From Oligosphaera ethanolica (lineage in GTDB: Bacteria; Verrucomicrobiota; Lentisphaeria; Oligosphaerales; Oligosphaeraceae), in the NCBI RefSeq assembly GCF_030814695.1, contig NZ_JAUSVL010000001.1, positions 2,578,227 to 2,642,226 on the forward strand: 64,000 nt of DNA, written 5' to 3'. Within the stretch, counting starts at the first letter, position 1, and the number at the start of each line of letters is the position of its first letter. The notes beneath the pieces were generated by a model. The model searched no databases and was not told where the DNA came from. It saw only the letters and a list, made by a program, of their open reading frames with translations. Position numbers and translations under genes: made by a program. Shown piece after piece: positions 1 to 10,779 of this stretch.

Positions 1-450
1 CAGGCGCTATGGACGGCGCTGTCGGCCGCGCAGCTGGCCGGGTGGGTCCGCGAGCAGCCCGCCGGCGTCCTCACCGAACTGGGCGAACGCGGTGTCAGGC
101 TTTCCGGCGGTCAACGCCAGCGCATCGGCATCGCGCGTGCGCTGTATCACCAGCCCGCCGTGCTTATATTTGACGAAGCGACGTCGGCCTTGGACATGCG
201 CACCGAGCGGGCCCTGGTGGATGCCATTGAGGCCCTCCGCGGTTCGCACACCGTCATCCTCATCGCCCATCGTCTCAGCACCGTGCGCGCCTGCGACCAG
301 CTGTTCTTCTTCGACGACGGTCGCTTGCTGGCCCAGGGCAGCTACGACGAACTCATTGAGCGCCTCCCGGCCTTCCGTGCCATGACCCAGGCCGGCCGGG
401 ATGACGCCACGACGACCACCCCCGCAGCCGAGAGCCCAAGCGACCTATGA
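1..450 (+). CDS. ABC transporter ATP-binding domain, C-terminal end (5' end outside window)
   Basis: The reading frame is open from base 1 and ends at TGA 448-450, so only the last 149 residues are seen. They hold the ABC signature LSGGQRQR, the Walker B segment VLIFDEATSALD and the switch histidine in AHRLST, in the usual order. The spacing and the short tail are typical of the nucleotide-binding half of exporters such as MsbA-like lipid or peptide exporters, in which the ATPase follows a six-helix membrane domain. The membrane domain and Walker A are upstream of the window, so the substrate cannot be told. The stop codon overlaps the mutS start (ATGA), which suggests translational coupling. 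Confidence 0.9.
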   Translation, partial: QALWTALSAAQLAGWVREQPAGVLTELGERGVRLSGGQRQRIGIARALYHQPAVLIFDEATSALDMRTERALVDAIEALRGSHTVILIAHRLSTVRACDQLFFFDDGRLLAQGSYDELIERLPAFRAMTQAGRDDATTTTPAAESPSDL

Positions 451-2957
451 CCACGCCCAATGAACTCACTCCTGCCATGCGGCAGTATATGCAGGCCAAA
501 AAAGACCTGCCGGAAAAAACCATCCTGCTCTTCCGCATGGGCGACTTCTACGAGTTGTTCTTCGAGGACGCCAAGACGGCTGCGCCGTTGATGGACATCG
601 TCCTCACGGCCCGTGCGGGCGTGCCCATGTGCGGCGTGCCCTACCACGCCATGCGCGGCTACATCGCCAAGATTCTTGACGGCGGCTACAAGGTCGCCAT
701 CGCCGAGCAGCTGGAGGACCCCAAGCTGGCCAAAGGCCTGGTCAAACGCGACATCACCGAGATCATCACGCCCGGGACCGTCTTGGAAGACAACCTGCTG
801 CATGCCTCGCAAAGTCACTTCATTGTGTCGGTCATGCCCGGCAAAGAGCGCTTCGGCGTCGCCATGCTCGACCTCAGCACCGGCGATTTCCGCGTCAGCG
901 AAGCCGCAAACGCCAGCGCGCTGGAGACCGAACTGCACCGGCTCAAGCCCGCTGAGTGTATCACTCCCGACTCTAATCTCAACAGCTGGCGCCAGCAGGG
1001 CTTCCCCGATTTTCCCGCGTCCATCAGCTGGACGGGCGTCGATGACTGGCATTTCGACCAGCAGATGGCCTACGACAGCCTCTGCCGGCATTTTGCCGTG
1101 GCGTCGCTCGACGGCTTTGGCTGCCGGGCATTGCCCCTGGCGGTCGCCGCCGCCGGCGCCTTGCTGCACTACGTTACCAACAATCTGCGGCGGGACGCCT
1201 CGCATATCACCAGCATGAGCAGCTACCAGACCGACGACGGTATGATCCTCGACCGCATCTCGCAGCGGAACCTCGAACTGGTCGAACCGATCTTTGCCGA
1301 CAATAAGGGCAACACGCTGCTGTCCGTGCTGGACGAGACCATTACCCCCATGGGCGCGCGACTACTGCGCGAATGGCTCCTGCGGCCGCTGCGCGACCGC
1401 CTGGCCATCAATGACCGCCTGGACGCCGTCGAGAATCTCAGCCAAGCGCCGATGTTCCTGGCGGAAATGCGCGAGTTGCTTGGCACCGTCCGCGACCTCG
1501 AACGGCTTATTACCCGCATCAACCTGGGTAGCGCCAACGCCCGCGACCTCCAGTCCCTGCGCTACAGCCTGGAGCAGCTGCCGGGCCTGCAGGCCGTGCT
1601 CGCCGAAGCCACGGCACCGTTGCTGATCGGCCAGCGCCAGGCCCTCACGGCCCTGCCGGAACTCACCGACCTTATCGCCCGCGCCATCGTCGACGAGCCG
1701 CCCTTGGCCATCAAGGAAGGCGGCATCATTCGCGAAGGCTACAACGATGAGCTCGACGTGTTGCGCCGGGCGTCCAGCGAGGGCAAGGACTGGATCGCCA
1801 GTTACCAGGCCAAAGAGCAGGAACGCACAGGCATCAAGTCCCTCAAGGTCCGTTTCAACAAGGTCTTTGGCTATTTCATCGAGGTGACCAAGACCAATCT
1901 CGACATGGTTCCGGCCGACTACATGCGCAAGCAGACCATCGTCAACGCCGAGCGCTACATCACCCCCGAGCTGAAGGAAATCGAAGACAAGGTGCTCGGC
2001 GCCGATGAAAAAAGCACCGCGTTGGAGTACGAGTTGTTCCAGGACTTGCGGGTGAAGATCTGCGCGTACACGAGCGCGATTCAGCGCAACGCGCGGGCGC
2101 TGGCGGTGATCGACTGCCTGGCCTCGCTAGCCGAAGTCGCCGGCCGCCATCAGTACATCCGGCCGGAAGTCTGCGACGAGCCCGTGCTGGACATTCGCGA
2201 CGGCCGCCACCCCGTGTTGGATGCGCGGCTGACGGAAGAGCCCTTCGTACCCAACGACGTGCATCTTGACGCGCGCCGGGACCAGCTGGCGATCATCACC
2301 GGCCCGAATATGGCCGGTAAATCCACCTACATCCGCCAGGTGGCCCTGCTGACCCTCATGGCCCAGATCGGCAGCTTCATCCCCGCCAGCAAGGCCCTCA
2401 TCGGCATCACCGACCGCATTTTTACCCGCGTGGGCGCCGCCGACGACATCAGCCGCGGCCAGAGTACCTTCATGGTCGAGATGGTCGAAACCGCCAATAT
2501 CCTCAACCACGCCACGCCGGCCAGCCTCATCATTCTGGACGAAATCGGCCGCGGCACCAGCACCTTCGACGGGCTCAGCCTCGCCTGGGCCGTCGCCGAG
2601 TACCTCCATGACACGCCTGCCGTGAAGGCCCGCACTCTCTTCGCCACCCACTATCACGAGCTGACCGACCTGGCCGTCACCAAGACTGGCGTCCGCAACT
2701 ACAACGTGCTGATTACGGAGCAGGGCGAGCGCATCAGCTTCATGCGCAAGATCGTCCCCGGCGCCGCCGACAAGAGCTACGGCATTCACGTCGCCCGCCT
2801 GGCCGGCCTGCCGCGCGACGTCATCCGCCGCGCCGGCGAAGTGCTCGCAAACCTCGAAAACAACGAGTACGAGGAAGAGGGCAAGCCCAAGCTGGCGCAG
2901 TCCAAGCGCAAAAAGCCCAAAGACAACCCCGATCAGCCCCTGCTGTTCAATCTCTAG
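447..2957 (+). CDS. mutS: DNA mismatch repair protein MutS
   Basis: MutS recognises mismatches and small loops in DNA as a clamp and recruits MutL using ATP. The 836-residue product has the usual length. The mismatch-reading F-Y-E triad is at residues 34-36 (GDFYELF). The ATPase domain carries Walker A GPNMAGKST near 619, Walker B LIILDEIGRGTSTFDG near 694 and the FATHYHEL segment near 732. Connector, lever and clamp domains lie between. A Lys-rich tail ends in QPLLFNL. The start overlaps the stop of the preceding ABC gene as ATGA. No mutL lies nearby in this window. Confidence 0.97.
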   Translation: MTTPNELTPAMRQYMQAKKDLPEKTILLFRMGDFYELFFEDAKTAAPLMDIVLTARAGVPMCGVPYHAMRGYIAKILDGGYKVAIAEQLEDPKLAKGLVKRDITEIITPGTVLEDNLLHASQSHFIVSVMPGKERFGVAMLDLSTGDFRVSEAANASALETELHRLKPAECITPDSNLNSWRQQGFPDFPASISWTGVDDWHFDQQMAYDSLCRHFAVASLDGFGCRALPLAVAAAGALLHYVTNNLRRDASHITSMSSYQTDDGMILDRISQRNLELVEPIFADNKGNTLLSVLDETITPMGARLLREWLLRPLRDRLAINDRLDAVENLSQAPMFLAEMRELLGTVRDLERLITRINLGSANARDLQSLRYSLEQLPGLQAVLAEATAPLLIGQRQALTALPELTDLIARAIVDEPPLAIKEGGIIREGYNDELDVLRRASSEGKDWIASYQAKEQERTGIKSLKVRFNKVFGYFIEVTKTNLDMVPADYMRKQTIVNAERYITPELKEIEDKVLGADEKSTALEYELFQDLRVKICAYTSAIQRNARALAVIDCLASLAEVAGRHQYIRPEVCDEPVLDIRDGRHPVLDARLTEEPFVPNDVHLDARRDQLAIITGPNMAGKSTYIRQVALLTLMAQIGSFIPASKALIGITDRIFTRVGAADDISRGQSTFMVEMVETANILNHATPASLIILDEIGRGTSTFDGLSLAWAVAEYLHDTPAVKARTLFATHYHELTDLAVTKTGVRNYNVLITEQGERISFMRKIVPGAADKSYGIHVARLAGLPRDVIRRAGEVLANLENNEYEEEGKPKLAQSKRKKPKDNPDQPLLFNL

Positions 2958-2969
2958 GATCTTCTACGC

Positions 2970-3515
2970 ATGTGGGACATTGCATATACCGTGACACCCG
3001 AAAGCTGGCGGCAGGCCGCCGAGGCTCGCTATGATGCCCTCAGCACGCGCTGGCGTCGGTCGCTCTTCGCCGTCTTCGGCCTGTTGCTGCTCGTCGTGTC
3101 GTCCGTGGCGCTGGCGCGCCTGGGGCAGGTTGCCGATCCGGCGGTCGTCAAAGTGCTGTTGCCGCTCTTGCTGCTGCAGTTCGTCTTCGGCCTGTTGTTG
3201 TTCTGCAACCGCTGGCTGACCGTCGCCATCCACCGCCTGGCGGGCCGCCGCCACCCCAACATGGGCAAAGACCTGCGCTACGCCTTGTCTGTCGAGGGCA
3301 TTGCCGGCGACCCCCTGGGTACCGAGCAGGTCTATCCCTGGCAGGCGTTCCAGAACGGCAAAAGCCGGGTCACCGCCAAGGGCATCATCCTCATTCACGC
3401 CAGCGGCGTCTGCCACTGGCTGCCCGCAACGGCCTTCGCCAGCCCACTGGACTGGCAGGACGCCGCCGCGCTCGCCGAAAACAAGCTCCGCTTCAGCAAA
3501 AGGAACCCCTCATGA
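2970..3515 (+). CDS. YcxB-like two-helix membrane protein
   Basis: This is a 181-residue protein of unknown function. Two strongly hydrophobic helices (about residues 30-52 and 60-78) are followed by a soluble region of about 90 residues. That region has the YcxB-like pattern of alternating strands ending in a conserved-looking LPATAF segment. The match to the YcxB-like C-terminal domain family is judged by eye and is moderate. The gene starts 12 bp after mutS and its TGA overlaps the thiE ATG, so it probably shares a transcript with both. Neighbours do not point to a role. Confidence 0.6.
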   Translation: MWDIAYTVTPESWRQAAEARYDALSTRWRRSLFAVFGLLLLVVSSVALARLGQVADPAVVKVLLPLLLLQFVFGLLLFCNRWLTVAIHRLAGRRHPNMGKDLRYALSVEGIAGDPLGTEQVYPWQAFQNGKSRVTAKGIILIHASGVCHWLPATAFASPLDWQDAAALAENKLRFSKRNPS

Positions 3516-4150
3516 GCGTCGCTATAGACTCACGGCTATATCTGGTCACCGACCGCTCGCGGCTGGACGGCCGCGATTTCCTCGGCGTCGTCGAAGACGC
3601 CATTCGTGGCGGCGTCACCATGCTGCAGTTGCGGGAAAAGGATTGCAGCAGCCGCGAATTTTACGAGCTCGGCCTGGCACTGCGCGAGCTCACCCGCCGC
3701 TACCGCGTGCCCTTCTGGATCAACGACCGCCTGGACATCGCCTTGGCGGTGGGGGCCGACGGCCTCCACATCGGCCAAAGTGACCTCCCGGCAGCCGTCG
3801 CCAAGAAGCTCCTACCGCCCGGCATGCTCCTGGGCGTTTCCGCCAAGACCGTCGAGCAGGCCATCGCCGCCGAGCAGGCCGGTGCGGACTGCCTGGGCAG
3901 TGGCGCTGTCTACCCCACCACCACCAAGGTCATCACCCGCACCCTCGCCCTTGACGAGCTCCGGCGCATCAAGGCCGCCGTCAAGATACCCGTCGTCGCC
4001 ATCGGCGGCATTACCGCTGACAACCTCGCGCCGCTGATGGCCTGCGGTATCGACGGCGTCGCCGTGGTCTCGGCCATCATGGCGTCACCGCAGCCTGGCG
4101 CTGCCGCGCGCACAATCCTCGCCGCCGTGGACCGCCACCGCCAATTCTGA
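3512..4150 (+). CDS. thiE: Thiamine-phosphate synthase
   Basis: ThiE joins the pyrimidine (HMP-PP) and carboxylated thiazole phosphate to make thiamine phosphate in the cytosol. The 212-residue TIM barrel shows LYLVTDRS at residues 9-16, QLREKD near 40, the NDR and GADGLHIGQSDL region, GSGAVYPTTTK and PVVAIGGI. These are the substrate and phosphate-binding segments of the family. It overlaps the upstream membrane-protein gene by ATGA. The other thiamine gene in the window, thiC, lies 2.6 kb away on the same strand but is separated by two glycan genes. No TPP riboswitch is visible upstream of either. Confidence 0.96.
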   Translation: MSVAIDSRLYLVTDRSRLDGRDFLGVVEDAIRGGVTMLQLREKDCSSREFYELGLALRELTRRYRVPFWINDRLDIALAVGADGLHIGQSDLPAAVAKKLLPPGMLLGVSAKTVEQAIAAEQAGADCLGSGAVYPTTTKVITRTLALDELRRIKAAVKIPVVAIGGITADNLAPLMACGIDGVAVVSAIMASPQPGAAARTILAAVDRHRQF

Positions 4151-4234
4151 GCCACCGCTGTTCGTAGTATCCCATAGCCAAGCTATTTTCGCTCCATCAG
4201 AGGATACAATCACTGCAGGCAGAGGGTTCCCATC

Positions 4235-5200
<966 letters not shown>

Positions 5201-5260
5201 TTAACCGGGCACTGCGACACTTGATCCCGTAATACAATGCGTCATGGGAGTAGCAACGTT

Positions 5261-6421
5261 ATGAATGCTGGAGGGGATGGCGCCAATTCGCTTGGTACAA
5301 CACCGCGATTTTCGTTCCTGATGATCACTTACAATCAGGAACAATACATCGCTGATGCGCTCAACAGCGCCTTGGCGCAGGACTACCCCAACCTCGAAAT
5401 CATTGTTTCGGACGACTGTTCCAGCGACCAGACCTTTGCCATCGCCACTGACATTGCCAGCAATTACCGCGGCCCGCACAAGATCATCCTCAACCGCAAT
5501 GAGCCTAATCTCGGCATCGGCGGCAATTTCTACAAGGCCTACACGCTGTCTTCTGGCGAATGGCTTTTCATGGCCGCCGGTGATGACATATCGCTGCCCA
5601 ACCGCTGCCGCGTTGTCGCCGAGGCCATCCCCAAATACCCCCGCGCGCTGGCCTTCGGTACCAATATCAAGGTCATTGATGGCGACAACACCCTCCGTGG
5701 CTACATCGGCATACCTTCGCCGTTGCAACCCGGCGCGGCTCTTGCCTGGCACCGCAGCATCTTCAGCCAGTTCCCAGCGTTGGCTCCAAGCAACAAAATG
5801 GAAGACTTTCCCCTGATGACGCGGCCCTTCTTCCTGAATAAGCAACTGGTGATGCTGCCAGAAGTGGCCTTGCATTATCGCATTGACGGCCACAGCTTTA
5901 CCGGTATAAATCGCAATACGGCACTCAAGGTCATGCGCTATAAGGTGGTCCTTACTGACATGACCGTGGCCTGCGTCGAACAGCGCCTCCGTGATCTGGA
6001 CTACGCTGAGCAACATTGGCGCGTGAACCACGCTGACAATCTTCGCGCGCGCTTTGCCTGGATGTTGCGCAGCATGCAACGCGAAAAAATATCCTATGAA
6101 AAAGCCGTGCAAATTATGGAAGCACCCTATTGGCAACGATTTCTTTATGTCATGCGGCCATCGTCGCTGATATTTCATCGCTCTGTTTTTAGCCGGCTCC
6201 GCACCGTCTTATCCAGCATGCCTCTGCTCATCGCGCTGAAACGCCTTTGGGGCCAGAGCGAGATACGCTATATGAGCACCTTGGTTGACGAGATCCTTCC
6301 CGAAAAACGGGACGCCATCGTCATTTCCACCGAGTTTTTTCTCAACGATCCGAGCTGCGACTGCTATGTCAGTGCCTTTCCCGAGTCGTTCTACCAAGAA
6401 GACAGCGGCCGACTTAACTGA
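5261..6421 (+). CDS. Family 2 glycosyltransferase
   Basis: The product is a GT-A fold transferase of 386 residues that probably adds a sugar to an envelope glycan. The N-terminus holds FSFLMITYNQEQYIADAL, then IIVSDDCSSD and AAGDDIS (the DxD-like metal and nucleotide-sugar site). The acceptor and sugar cannot be predicted. I chose ATG 5261 over the upstream in-frame ATG 5237 because GGGAG at 5246-5250 lies 10 bases before it. The region after about residue 210 is not recognised. It follows the UDP-xylose synthase gene and precedes a repeat-bearing gap. Confidence 0.85.
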   Translation: MNAGGDGANSLGTTPRFSFLMITYNQEQYIADALNSALAQDYPNLEIIVSDDCSSDQTFAIATDIASNYRGPHKIILNRNEPNLGIGGNFYKAYTLSSGEWLFMAAGDDISLPNRCRVVAEAIPKYPRALAFGTNIKVIDGDNTLRGYIGIPSPLQPGAALAWHRSIFSQFPALAPSNKMEDFPLMTRPFFLNKQLVMLPEVALHYRIDGHSFTGINRNTALKVMRYKVVLTDMTVACVEQRLRDLDYAEQHWRVNHADNLRARFAWMLRSMQREKISYEKAVQIMEAPYWQRFLYVMRPSSLIFHRSVFSRLRTVLSSMPLLIALKRLWGQSEIRYMSTLVDEILPEKRDAIVISTEFFLNDPSCDCYVSAFPESFYQEDSGRLN

Positions 6422-6796
6422 CTCGGTGCCCAGGGCCGGCGAGCTGGGCAGGCTCCATAGCCTCACTCTGGCATTTGAGCGCTGAAAGCGCTTCTGCCGC
6501 TTCGCGGCCAGGGATGCCTGGCGCGCGCCAGGCTCCGCCTGCTGACATCTGGCGACGGCGCGGGCTGAAAGCCCGCACCACGGCTGGGACACGGGCGTGC
6601 CTAGGGCCGCCTGTTGCTCTACCGCTCAATTATCAATGACTGAGCGATTACCGGGCGATTGGCATTTGTCTATCCTGGCGCTTTTTATACCGTGTTGGCG
6701 GGTTACATTAAAAGATTTTCCGGCCCGTCTCCGTTGCCGGTCGCATTTTGCCTGCGGCGCGGGCTTTTACGCCTCCAGGAGTGAAAAGAGTCTGTC
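6422..6796. repeat. Intergenic region with partial hairpin-repeat copy and end motif
   Basis: This 375-bp gap has no convincing gene. At 6477-6514 it carries a fragment (GCGCTGAAAGCGC, then a CCGCTTCGCGG hairpin) shared with the longer elements at 8240-8404 and 14277-14443. An 18-bp perfect palindrome, GCCTGGCGCGCGCCAGGC, is at 6516-6533. At 6632-6650 there is a variant of the recurring end motif ATCAATCACTGACCGAT. The remainder is the thiC leader, in which no TPP-riboswitch core is seen. Confidence 0.6.
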
Positions 6797-8098
6797 ATGT
6801 CAGAACGTCCCATTACGCAGATACAGCGTGCCTGCGCCGGCGAGATCACGTCGGCGATAGCGCAGGTCGCGGCCAGTGAATATCGCGAGGCGGAAGAGAT
6901 CCGCGCGCAAGTTGCCGCCGGCACCATCGTCATACCGGCGAATATCAACCACGTCCACTTGCAGCCCATCGGCATTGGTCGGTTGTTGCGGACGAAGATC
7001 AACGCCAACATCGGCAATTCGTCCTTGTCGAGTTGTCCGCGCCAGGAGTTGGAGAAGCTCGAAAACGCGTTGAAGTACGGCGCCGACACTGTGATGGACC
7101 TCAGCACCGGCAGCAACATCAGCGGCATCCGCCAGCAGATCATCGCGCACAGCCCGGCGCCCATCGGCACCGTGCCGGTGTACGAAGCGCTGTCCCGCGC
7201 CGGCGGCGCCGATGGGCTCAATGACGAGCTTATCCTGCAGGTCATCCAGGAGCAGGCCGAGCAGGGCGTGGACTACATGACCATCCACCCCGGCATTCTC
7301 CTTGCTCACATCGAATACGCCAAGAAACGCCTATTGCGCATCGTCAGCCGTGGCGGCTCCATCATCGCCCGCTGGATGAAAAACAACCAGCGCGAAAATC
7401 CCTTCTATACCAACTTCGACAAGATACTCGAAATTTGCCGGAAGTACGACGTTACGCTGTCGCTGGGCGACGGTATGCGTCCCGGCTGTCTGGCTGATGC
7501 CAGCGACGAAGCGCAGTTCGCGGAGCTCGACACCCTCGGCGAGCTCGTTCGCCGCAGTCGCGCGGCCGGCGTGCAGGCCATGGTGGAAGGCCCCGGGCAT
7601 ATCCCCTTCGATGAAATCGAGATGAACATGAAGCGCGAGCGCGAGCGCTGCGACGACGCGCCCTTCTACATCCTCGGGCCGGTCGTGACCGACTGCGCGC
7701 CGGGCTACGACCACATCACCAGCGCCATCGGCGCAACCATGGGCGCCTACCACGGCGCCGCCATGCTCTGCTATGTCACGCCGAAGGAACACCTGGGATT
7801 GCCCAATGCCGAGGACGTCCGCAACGGCGTCATCGCCTACAAAATTGCCGCGCATGCGGCGGACATCGCTCTGAAACGCCCCCACGCCCGCGACCGCGAT
7901 GACGCCATCAGCCGTGCGCGCGCGGATTTCGACTGGGAAGAGCAGTTCGATTTGGCGCTGGACCCTGACCGCGCCCGCGAACTGCGCGCCGAGGCTCTTG
8001 CCGAATCCGGCAAGCCTGCCAATCACGACCAGCACGCGCAGTACTGCACCATGTGCGGACCGGACTTCTGCTCCATGCGCATTAGCAAAGACCTGTAA
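6797..8098 (+). CDS. thiC: Phosphomethylpyrimidine synthase ThiC
   Basis: ThiC is a radical SAM enzyme that rearranges aminoimidazole ribotide into the thiamine pyrimidine (HMP-P). The 433-residue product is the short form common in anaerobes and archaea; it lacks the N-terminal extension of the ~630-residue proteobacterial enzyme. The C-terminal cluster motif CTMCGPDFC supplies Cys416, Cys419 and Cys424 for the 4Fe-4S centre. [15 protein letters not shown] and [19 protein letters not shown] are family hallmarks. An AGGAG is 15 bases and AAGAG 6 bases before ATG 6797. The gene is monocistronic, ending in a gap towards a convergent gene. Confidence 0.97.
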   Translation: MSERPITQIQRACAGEITSAIAQVAASEYREAEEIRAQVAAGTIVIPANINHVHLQPIGIGRLLRTKINANIGNSSLSSCPRQELEKLENALKYGADTVMDLSTGSNISGIRQQIIAHSPAPIGTVPVYEALSRAGGADGLNDELILQVIQEQAEQGVDYMTIHPGILLAHIEYAKKRLLRIVSRGGSIIARWMKNNQRENPFYTNFDKILEICRKYDVTLSLGDGMRPGCLADASDEAQFAELDTLGELVRRSRAAGVQAMVEGPGHIPFDEIEMNMKRERERCDDAPFYILGPVVTDCAPGYDHITSAIGATMGAYHGAAMLCYVTPKEHLGLPNAEDVRNGVIAYKIAAHAADIALKRPHARDRDDAISRARADFDWEEQFDLALDPDRARELRAEALAESGKPANHDQHAQYCTMCGPDFCSMRISKDL

Positions 8099-8487
8099 GC
8101 CTGAGACGCTTAGGGGGCGCTCGATAATTGCATTTGCTGCTATAACCCCGGTACGCTGAAAGCGCGCAACCCCTGGAATGCGTCTCCCCCTCCTGAAGAA
8201 AAAACCTTGCGAGGGTGCGATATAGTAAGCCAGAAACGTGAGTTCCATTGCCCCTTCGGCCCCAGTCAGCTGCGCCGACTGGGGCCGAAGGGGCCGAGGA
8301 ACACGGCCATAATGGGCGTCATACCCAGGGCGGCGCGCGCTTTCAGCGCTGCTTGCCCTGGGCTGGTATGTTTCGCGCTTTCAGCGCTTCTGCCGCTTCG
8401 CGGCTAGGGATATCTTGGCCGATGGCAAGGTGTTACATGAAAGAACGTTTGCACGGCAAAGTGTAAACGAAATATGTGAACAACTCC
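8099..8487. other. Gap between convergent genes thiC and a membrane protein
   Basis: A 389-bp gap between the 3' ends of two convergent genes. No gene is seen. It holds the full hairpin element annotated separately at 8240-8404; the bases on either side show no clear signal. Confidence 0.6.
8240..8404 (-). repeat. Covarying multi-hairpin element, copy 1
   Basis: A roughly 165-bp noncoding element whose reverse complement matches 14277-14443. It begins (minus strand) with a GCCGCGAAGCGGC hairpin. Next comes GCGCTGAAAGCGC, then a CCCAGGGC/GCCCTGGG stem enclosing a second CTGAAAG hairpin. Last is an 18-bp-armed stem at 8249-8296 with a short GCGCAGC-type apex. Relative to the second copy, every difference in this last stem is matched by a compensating change in the other arm (three of three). 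This points to selection on a folded RNA or extruded DNA. Confidence 0.75.
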
Positions 8488-9756
8488 TTAGCCTGCCTGC
8501 GGCGGGCCTTGTCGCAACGTCCGCAGGCGTTTTTCCGCCTGTCGCCATAGTGCCAGCAGGGGCACGGCTGCAAGAAATCCTAGCTGTGGCGTGAAATACA
8601 GGGTGAAACGCCCGTCGTTGTCATTGAAGGTGAGGGCGACAATCAAGGCGTGGCCCAGGATGATCATGATGGCCAGCTGGCTGGCTGCTTCCTTCCAGCT
8701 CATTCCAGCGCCAGCGCCGGCCAGCAGCAGCAGCGGTAGGTAGATGGCGATTAGCAAGGCGTTGTGCGCCAGGGAATAGCCGGGGCGCACACGCAAAAAC
8801 AGCACCCCGACCCGCTTCAAGGCCAGCCAGCCGCAGGCCAAGGGATGACGCGCCACATACTTTAGCGCATCGCCCAGCGTGGCGTCGTATTGCCCATGAT
8901 CGGGCATGGCTACGCGCCATAGGTCTTCCTGCCAGACCACCTCGCCGCTGTACAGCCGGGCGAAAGGCCCTTCTTGCTCGATGCGCTTGCGGAAGTTACT
9001 GCCACTTAGGGCAATGATTACAAATACCAGGCACACTCCCACGGCCGCCAGCAGGCGCACACGCAATGGCCACGTCGCGCTGAAAAGCCAAAAGAGCAGG
9101 GCGATCGGCGGCAATATCCAGCCGTTGGGACGAATCAGCGCCATGAGAAATAACAGCGCCAGTACGCCCGCAAACGCCGGCGCCTGCCGCCATGGCCGGG
9201 CGGTTTCGCTTGCTGCTGCCAGTGCCGTCGTTTTTGCGTGCTGCCGCGCCCACAGGCACAGGAACATCGCCACACACACCGCGTTGATGTAGAGCGATTC
9301 CGTCATGATGAAGCAGTGCCAGAACGCGAACTCGGGGTTGCCGGCGTATATGCCGCCGCAGAGCAGGGCCAGGCGCCAGCCACTGCCATGCCAGGCGATG
9401 CGCATCAGCACATACAGGCCCAGCAGCCCCGCCAGCACCTGCGCCAGCACAACGCCGTTCAGGCCCAGGCCGCTCTTGATGCTCAACGCCACGATGGCGA
9501 TATAGCCAATGTAGGACCGGGTGAGACCCGCCGTGCCCCGGCCGGCCGCAAGCTGCTCGCCGCCGGATATGTAGCGATAGCTGTCCCCGCTGAAACGGAT
9601 GCCCGCCGGGCTGTCCTCACGCCAATGCGCTGGACCGCTGTAGCCGCCGGCGGCAAATACGTCCGGCCGCAGGAGCGCAAAGACGGTGAATGCGCTCATG
9701 ATTGCCGCGCAGACGATATACGACCACCAGAAGAATTTCGTCGTGGGCTTGCCCAT
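8488..9756 (-). CDS. Polytopic membrane protein, GT-C glycosyltransferase-like
   Basis: A 422-residue protein with around ten hydrophobic segments, starting at residues 12-30. An extracytoplasmic loop after the first helix contains SGDSYRYISGGEQL, and a later segment reads NPEFAFWHCFIMTESLY. Both resemble the acidic loop-1 and loop-2 patterns of GT-C enzymes that use polyprenyl-linked sugars (PMT/ArnT-like), though no family match is certain. It is the last gene of a four-gene minus-strand operon with two glycosyltransferases and begins 35 bp after the preceding gene. It may finish or modify a lipid-linked glycan. Confidence 0.6.
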   Translation of the reverse strand: MGKPTTKFFWWSYIVCAAIMSAFTVFALLRPDVFAAGGYSGPAHWREDSPAGIRFSGDSYRYISGGEQLAAGRGTAGLTRSYIGYIAIVALSIKSGLGLNGVVLAQVLAGLLGLYVLMRIAWHGSGWRLALLCGGIYAGNPEFAFWHCFIMTESLYINAVCVAMFLCLWARQHAKTTALAAASETARPWRQAPAFAGVLALLFLMALIRPNGWILPPIALLFWLFSATWPLRVRLLAAVGVCLVFVIIALSGSNFRKRIEQEGPFARLYSGEVVWQEDLWRVAMPDHGQYDATLGDALKYVARHPLACGWLALKRVGVLFLRVRPGYSLAHNALLIAIYLPLLLLAGAGAGMSWKEAASQLAIMIILGHALIVALTFNDNDGRFTLYFTPQLGFLAAVPLLALWRQAEKRLRTLRQGPPQAG

Positions 9757-9791
9757 AGGTATGCTCTTTCCAGCTCAACTCACTCTGCGAC

Positions 9792-10721
9792 TCAGCGTTG
9801 ATTAGCGCGGCGTTTCAGGGCATTTTTGCGATCGGCCAGATAGACCAGGAACAGCCGCAGCCACGCCGAGAGCTTCAGCGCCGCCAGTGCCGGCCATGGC
9901 ACGTGCCGGTACTCGCGATAATACAGCCACTGGCCAGCCAAATGCGTCTTCACCAGCGCCAGATTCGACCTGTGCTTGCTTGTCGTATTGCCGACGAAAT
10001 GGCGTATTCGCACAGCCGGATAATAATAGACCGCCTTGCCTACACGTCGCAGGCGCTCGCTAAGAATCTCCTCCTCAAAATACAGGAAGGTCCGCGCGTC
10101 GAACATGCTGGCGGCTAGAAAATCCGCCGTCCGCAGCATATGAAAACAGCCACCGACGATATAGGCTTCGCCGGCCTCGCGAGGCCGTTCCGCGGAGGCC
10201 GGCGGCGAGAAAAAGCCCGCGCCGACGAAGGGAATGAGCGCGTTGATGAGGATGCTTCTGCCGACCGTCGTCGCTTCGTATTCCGGCCCCTGGTCGTGTT
10301 CATTGAGGTCAATCACCCGCGGCCCAATGCAGCCCACGGCGGGCATTTCGTCCAGCTTGGCGCCCAGTTGTTCGACCACGTCCGGCGTCAGCAACTCGAT
10401 GTCGTCATTGCTGAACAGCAGCTTGTCGGTCTCCGGAAAATGCCTGAGGAGGAATTGCACGCCGAGGTTGTTGCCGCGGGCGTAGCCGAGGTTGTCCGGG
10501 CTGTGAATCACAAAGAGCCCGCTGCTGCGGTCCACGGTCGCTGCGTCAATAGCCGTCACCGCCGTGCCCAGCGCGGTGGCGATGCGCTCGGCCGATGCCA
10601 ATGGGCTGCCGACATCCACAATTACCACCCGGTGTTCGCAGCCGACTTTGCTCAGCTCCTGGCTGACGTAGCGCAGGACCTGCTCATACGATTTGTAAAC
10701 GAGAACGATAATGCCTGTCAT
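9792..10721 (-). CDS. Family 2 glycosyltransferase (rhamnosyltransferase-like)
   Basis: A cytoplasmic GT-A transferase of 310 residues. It begins MTGIIVLVYKSYEQVLRYVS, followed by NLGYARGNNLG and FSNDDIEL, the donor-site pattern of rhamnosyltransferase-like GT2 enzymes. Further segments are CIGPRVID and FFYFEEE-like FLYFEEEILSERLRR. The frame is open back to 10853, but ATG 10721 is preferred: it starts directly at the fold and avoids overlapping the upstream gene. It sits between a GT4 gene and the membrane protein gene in the same operon. Sugar and acceptor are unknown. Confidence 0.85.
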   Translation of the reverse strand: MTGIIVLVYKSYEQVLRYVSQELSKVGCEHRVVIVDVGSPLASAERIATALGTAVTAIDAATVDRSSGLFVIHSPDNLGYARGNNLGVQFLLRHFPETDKLLFSNDDIELLTPDVVEQLGAKLDEMPAVGCIGPRVIDLNEHDQGPEYEATTVGRSILINALIPFVGAGFFSPPASAERPREAGEAYIVGGCFHMLRTADFLAASMFDARTFLYFEEEILSERLRRVGKAVYYYPAVRIRHFVGNTTSKHRSNLALVKTHLAGQWLYYREYRHVPWPALAALKLSAWLRLFLVYLADRKNALKRRANQR

Positions 10722-10779
10722 GGGGCCACGTGCTGCTAGATGAAATGATGTTTGGGGCAATGGCTGATGTAGTTGCGCC

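Noticed and set aside
6600..6796. Possible TPP riboswitch before thiC (and thiE)
   Set aside because: Neither the CTGAGA box nor the ACCTGATCTGGATAAT-like helix is found in the leader of thiC or before thiE.
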